5,902 nt of DNA. Origin: Prevotellaceae bacterium UBA1787. Lineage in GTDB: Bacteria; Bacteroidota; Bacteroidia; Bacteroidales; Bacteroidaceae. This document shows, piece by piece, positions 4,654 to 5,902 of this stretch. The stretch's first letter is position 1. Each line of letters begins with the position of its first letter. The stretch covers positions 35,694 to 41,595 of the forward strand of contig DCGD01000126.1 in the NCBI GenBank assembly GCA_002315195.1, given 5' to 3'. A model generated the notes under the pieces. It searched no databases. It saw nothing but the letters and a program-made list of their open reading frames with translations, and was not told the origin of the DNA. The position numbers and the translations under genes were made by a program.

Positions 4654-5902
4654 ATGGAAAACTTTGTTGTTTCAGCGAGAAAATATCGTCCGATGAGTTT
4701 CAAGGATGTGGTAGGTCAGTCTTCACTGACCAATACGCTCAAGCAAGCCATCACGCGCAACAAATTGGCGAGTGCCTACCTGTTCTGCGGACCCCGCGGC
4801 GTTGGAAAGACAACTTGTGCCAGGATATTTGCAAAAGCCATCAATTGCCTTGACTTTTCATTAGAAGGAGAACCATGCAACGTATGTGACAGTTGCCGTT
4901 CGTTCAACGAACAGCGAAGTTTGAACATTCAGGAATTGAATGCCGCCGCCAACAATTCGGTGACCGATATCCGTGAAATCATAGACCAGGTACGCATACC
5001 GCCACAGCATGGCAGGTATAAGGTGATTATTCTTGATGAGGTACACATGCTGTCGCCGAGTGCATCCAATGCTTTGTTGAAAACGTTGGAGGAACCGCCC
5101 TCATATGTGATTTTTATCCTTGCAACAACGGAAAAGCACAAGATACTCCCCACCATCCTAAGTCGCTGTCAGATATTCGATTTCAATAGGATGGAAATTG
5201 ACAACATCATCGAGGAACTCAAGATGGTGGCAAGCAAGGAAGGTGTCGTCTATGAGGAAAACGCCCTCAACATGATAGCCCAAAAAGCGGATGGTGGCAT
5301 GCGTGACGCTTTGTCCATATTTGATCAGGTCACCAATTTCTCCGGTGGCAACATCACATACGAAAGTGTCTTGAGCTGTCTGAATTATTTGGATTATGAG
5401 TATTATTTCACCATAACCGATTATTTGTTGGAGCATAGGGTGGCGGCCGCCTTGCTTCTGTTGGGTGAAGTCATCAGCAAAGGTTTTGACGCGGGCAATT
5501 TCATCGGAGGTCTTGCCAGTCATCTGCGTGACTTGTTGGTGAGTCGCGATGCTTGTACGTTGCCGCTGCTTGACGTGGCGGCGTCCGTAAAGGAAAAGTA
5601 CGGCAAACAGGCTCAGCTATGTACCTTGAATTTTTTGTACAAGGCCATCAAGATTTGTGACCAATGCAGCAATGCCTATAAATCGTCTTTCAACAAACGA
5701 CTCTCAGTAGAGATAGCACTCATAGAAACGGCGCAGTTGGAGACGGACAATACGCTGGAAGAAAAAAAAAATAATACATCAGCCATGAAACCAGTGACCG
5801 TCGGCGCAGTACAGGCATCTTCCACCCCCGGTCCGGTTTCCCAATCTCAAGCAAAAGTTGTTCCCCACACCACTGCCGTTCCCGCCACATCGGCAAATCC
5901 TG
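4654..5902 (+). CDS. dnaX: DNA polymerase III subunit tau/gamma (3' part outside window)
   Basis: This is the ATPase of the clamp loader, which with delta and delta-prime opens and loads the beta clamp; its tau form also links polymerases and helicase at the fork. The visible part is 416 residues. Motifs in order: Walker A GPRGVGKT 46-53; zinc module Cys65, Cys75, Cys78, Cys81; Walker B IILDEVHM 125-132; LEEPP 145-149; sensor 1 ATTE 157-160; SRC motif 170-172 with Arg171 as the arginine finger; sensor 2 GGMRDALS 214-221. The collar domain III covers about 243-365. From about 376 the protein becomes a Pro/Ala/Ser/Thr/Val-rich linker, the usual start of the tau-specific region. An in-frame TAG two codons before the ATG fixes the start, which gives the typical N-terminus MENFVVSARKYRP. 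A ten-A run at codons 370-373, between collar and linker, may produce a gamma form. Confidence 0.97.
   Translation, partial: MENFVVSARKYRPMSFKDVVGQSSLTNTLKQAITRNKLASAYLFCGPRGVGKTTCARIFAKAINCLDFSLEGEPCNVCDSCRSFNEQRSLNIQELNAAANNSVTDIREIIDQVRIPPQHGRYKVIILDEVHMLSPSASNALLKTLEEPPSYVIFILATTEKHKILPTILSRCQIFDFNRMEIDNIIEELKMVASKEGVVYEENALNMIAQKADGGMRDALSIFDQVTNFSGGNITYESVLSCLNYLDYEYYFTITDYLLEHRVAAALLLLGEVISKGFDAGNFIGGLASHLRDLLVSRDACTLPLLDVAASVKEKYGKQAQLCTLNFLYKAIKICDQCSNAYKSSFNKRLSVEIALIETAQLETDNTLEEKKNNTSAMKPVTVGAVQASSTPGPVSQSQAKVVPHTTAVPATSANP
5762..5774 (+). promoter_or_regulatory. Candidate slippage site for a gamma form of DnaX
   Basis: Ten consecutive A (5762-5771) span codons GAA AAA AAA AAT and include the in-phase heptamer A AAA AAA at 5763-5769. 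A -1 ribosomal shift, or one extra A in the mRNA, reads another AAA and then TAA at 5772-5774, giving a protein of about 373 residues ending EEKKK. Loss of one A leads to TGA at 5786-5788. Known dnaX genes use such sites: ribosomal frameshifting on A AAA AAG in Escherichia coli, and transcriptional slippage on a run of nine A in Thermus thermophilus. No clear downstream hairpin or well-placed Shine-Dalgarno-like stimulator is seen here, which favours transcriptional slippage. Function is inferred. Confidence 0.55.

Noticed and set aside
5158..5523. Leftward ORF of 121 codons
   Set aside because: Antisense to conserved dnaX sequence, without a promoter or recognisable domain.

Overview
The window looks like a chromosomal segment from a Bacteroidota organism, most likely order Bacteroidales and possibly Prevotella-like (the genus is inference). 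The evidence is that the promoters fit the Bacteroidota -7 consensus TAnnTTTG, often as TATCTTTGC or TACCTTTGC. In addition, two predicted lipoproteins carry domains common in this phylum (DUF4369 and DUF3089), and purH lies directly next to mreB. No mobile element, CRISPR array, tRNA or rRNA was seen.

Layout: everything from 1 to 4338 reads leftward. From right to left these are a DUF3089 alpha/beta-hydrolase lipoprotein (3373-4338), a two-gene unit of a FtsB/DivIC-like division protein (2936-3232) followed by a four-helix membrane protein (2540-2926), a DUF4369 lipoprotein (1740-2447), a roughly 400-base spacer, and then purH (714-1340) and mreB (676 to beyond the left edge). On the other side of a 315-base divergent spacer, dnaX (DNA polymerase III tau/gamma) reads rightward from 4654 and runs off the right edge.

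The genes cover housekeeping and envelope functions: cell shape (MreB), division (FtsB/DivIC-like), purine synthesis (PurH), replication (DnaX) and two lipoproteins of unknown role. They do not form one dedicated pathway.

Four points deserve attention. (1) dnaX contains a run of ten A exactly where the clamp-loader core ends and the tau-specific tail begins; a one-base slip in either direction meets a stop within six codons, which suggests that a short gamma form is made by slippage. (2) PurH is only the IMP cyclohydrolase half of the usual bifunctional enzyme, with all four expected catalytic residues and no trace of the transformylase half. (3) The purH leader holds a GC-richer, palindrome-rich island with an intact 41-codon ORF rich in cysteine, directly behind a good -7 motif. 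(4) Two interlocked 10-bp inverted repeats lie just upstream of the dnaX promoter.
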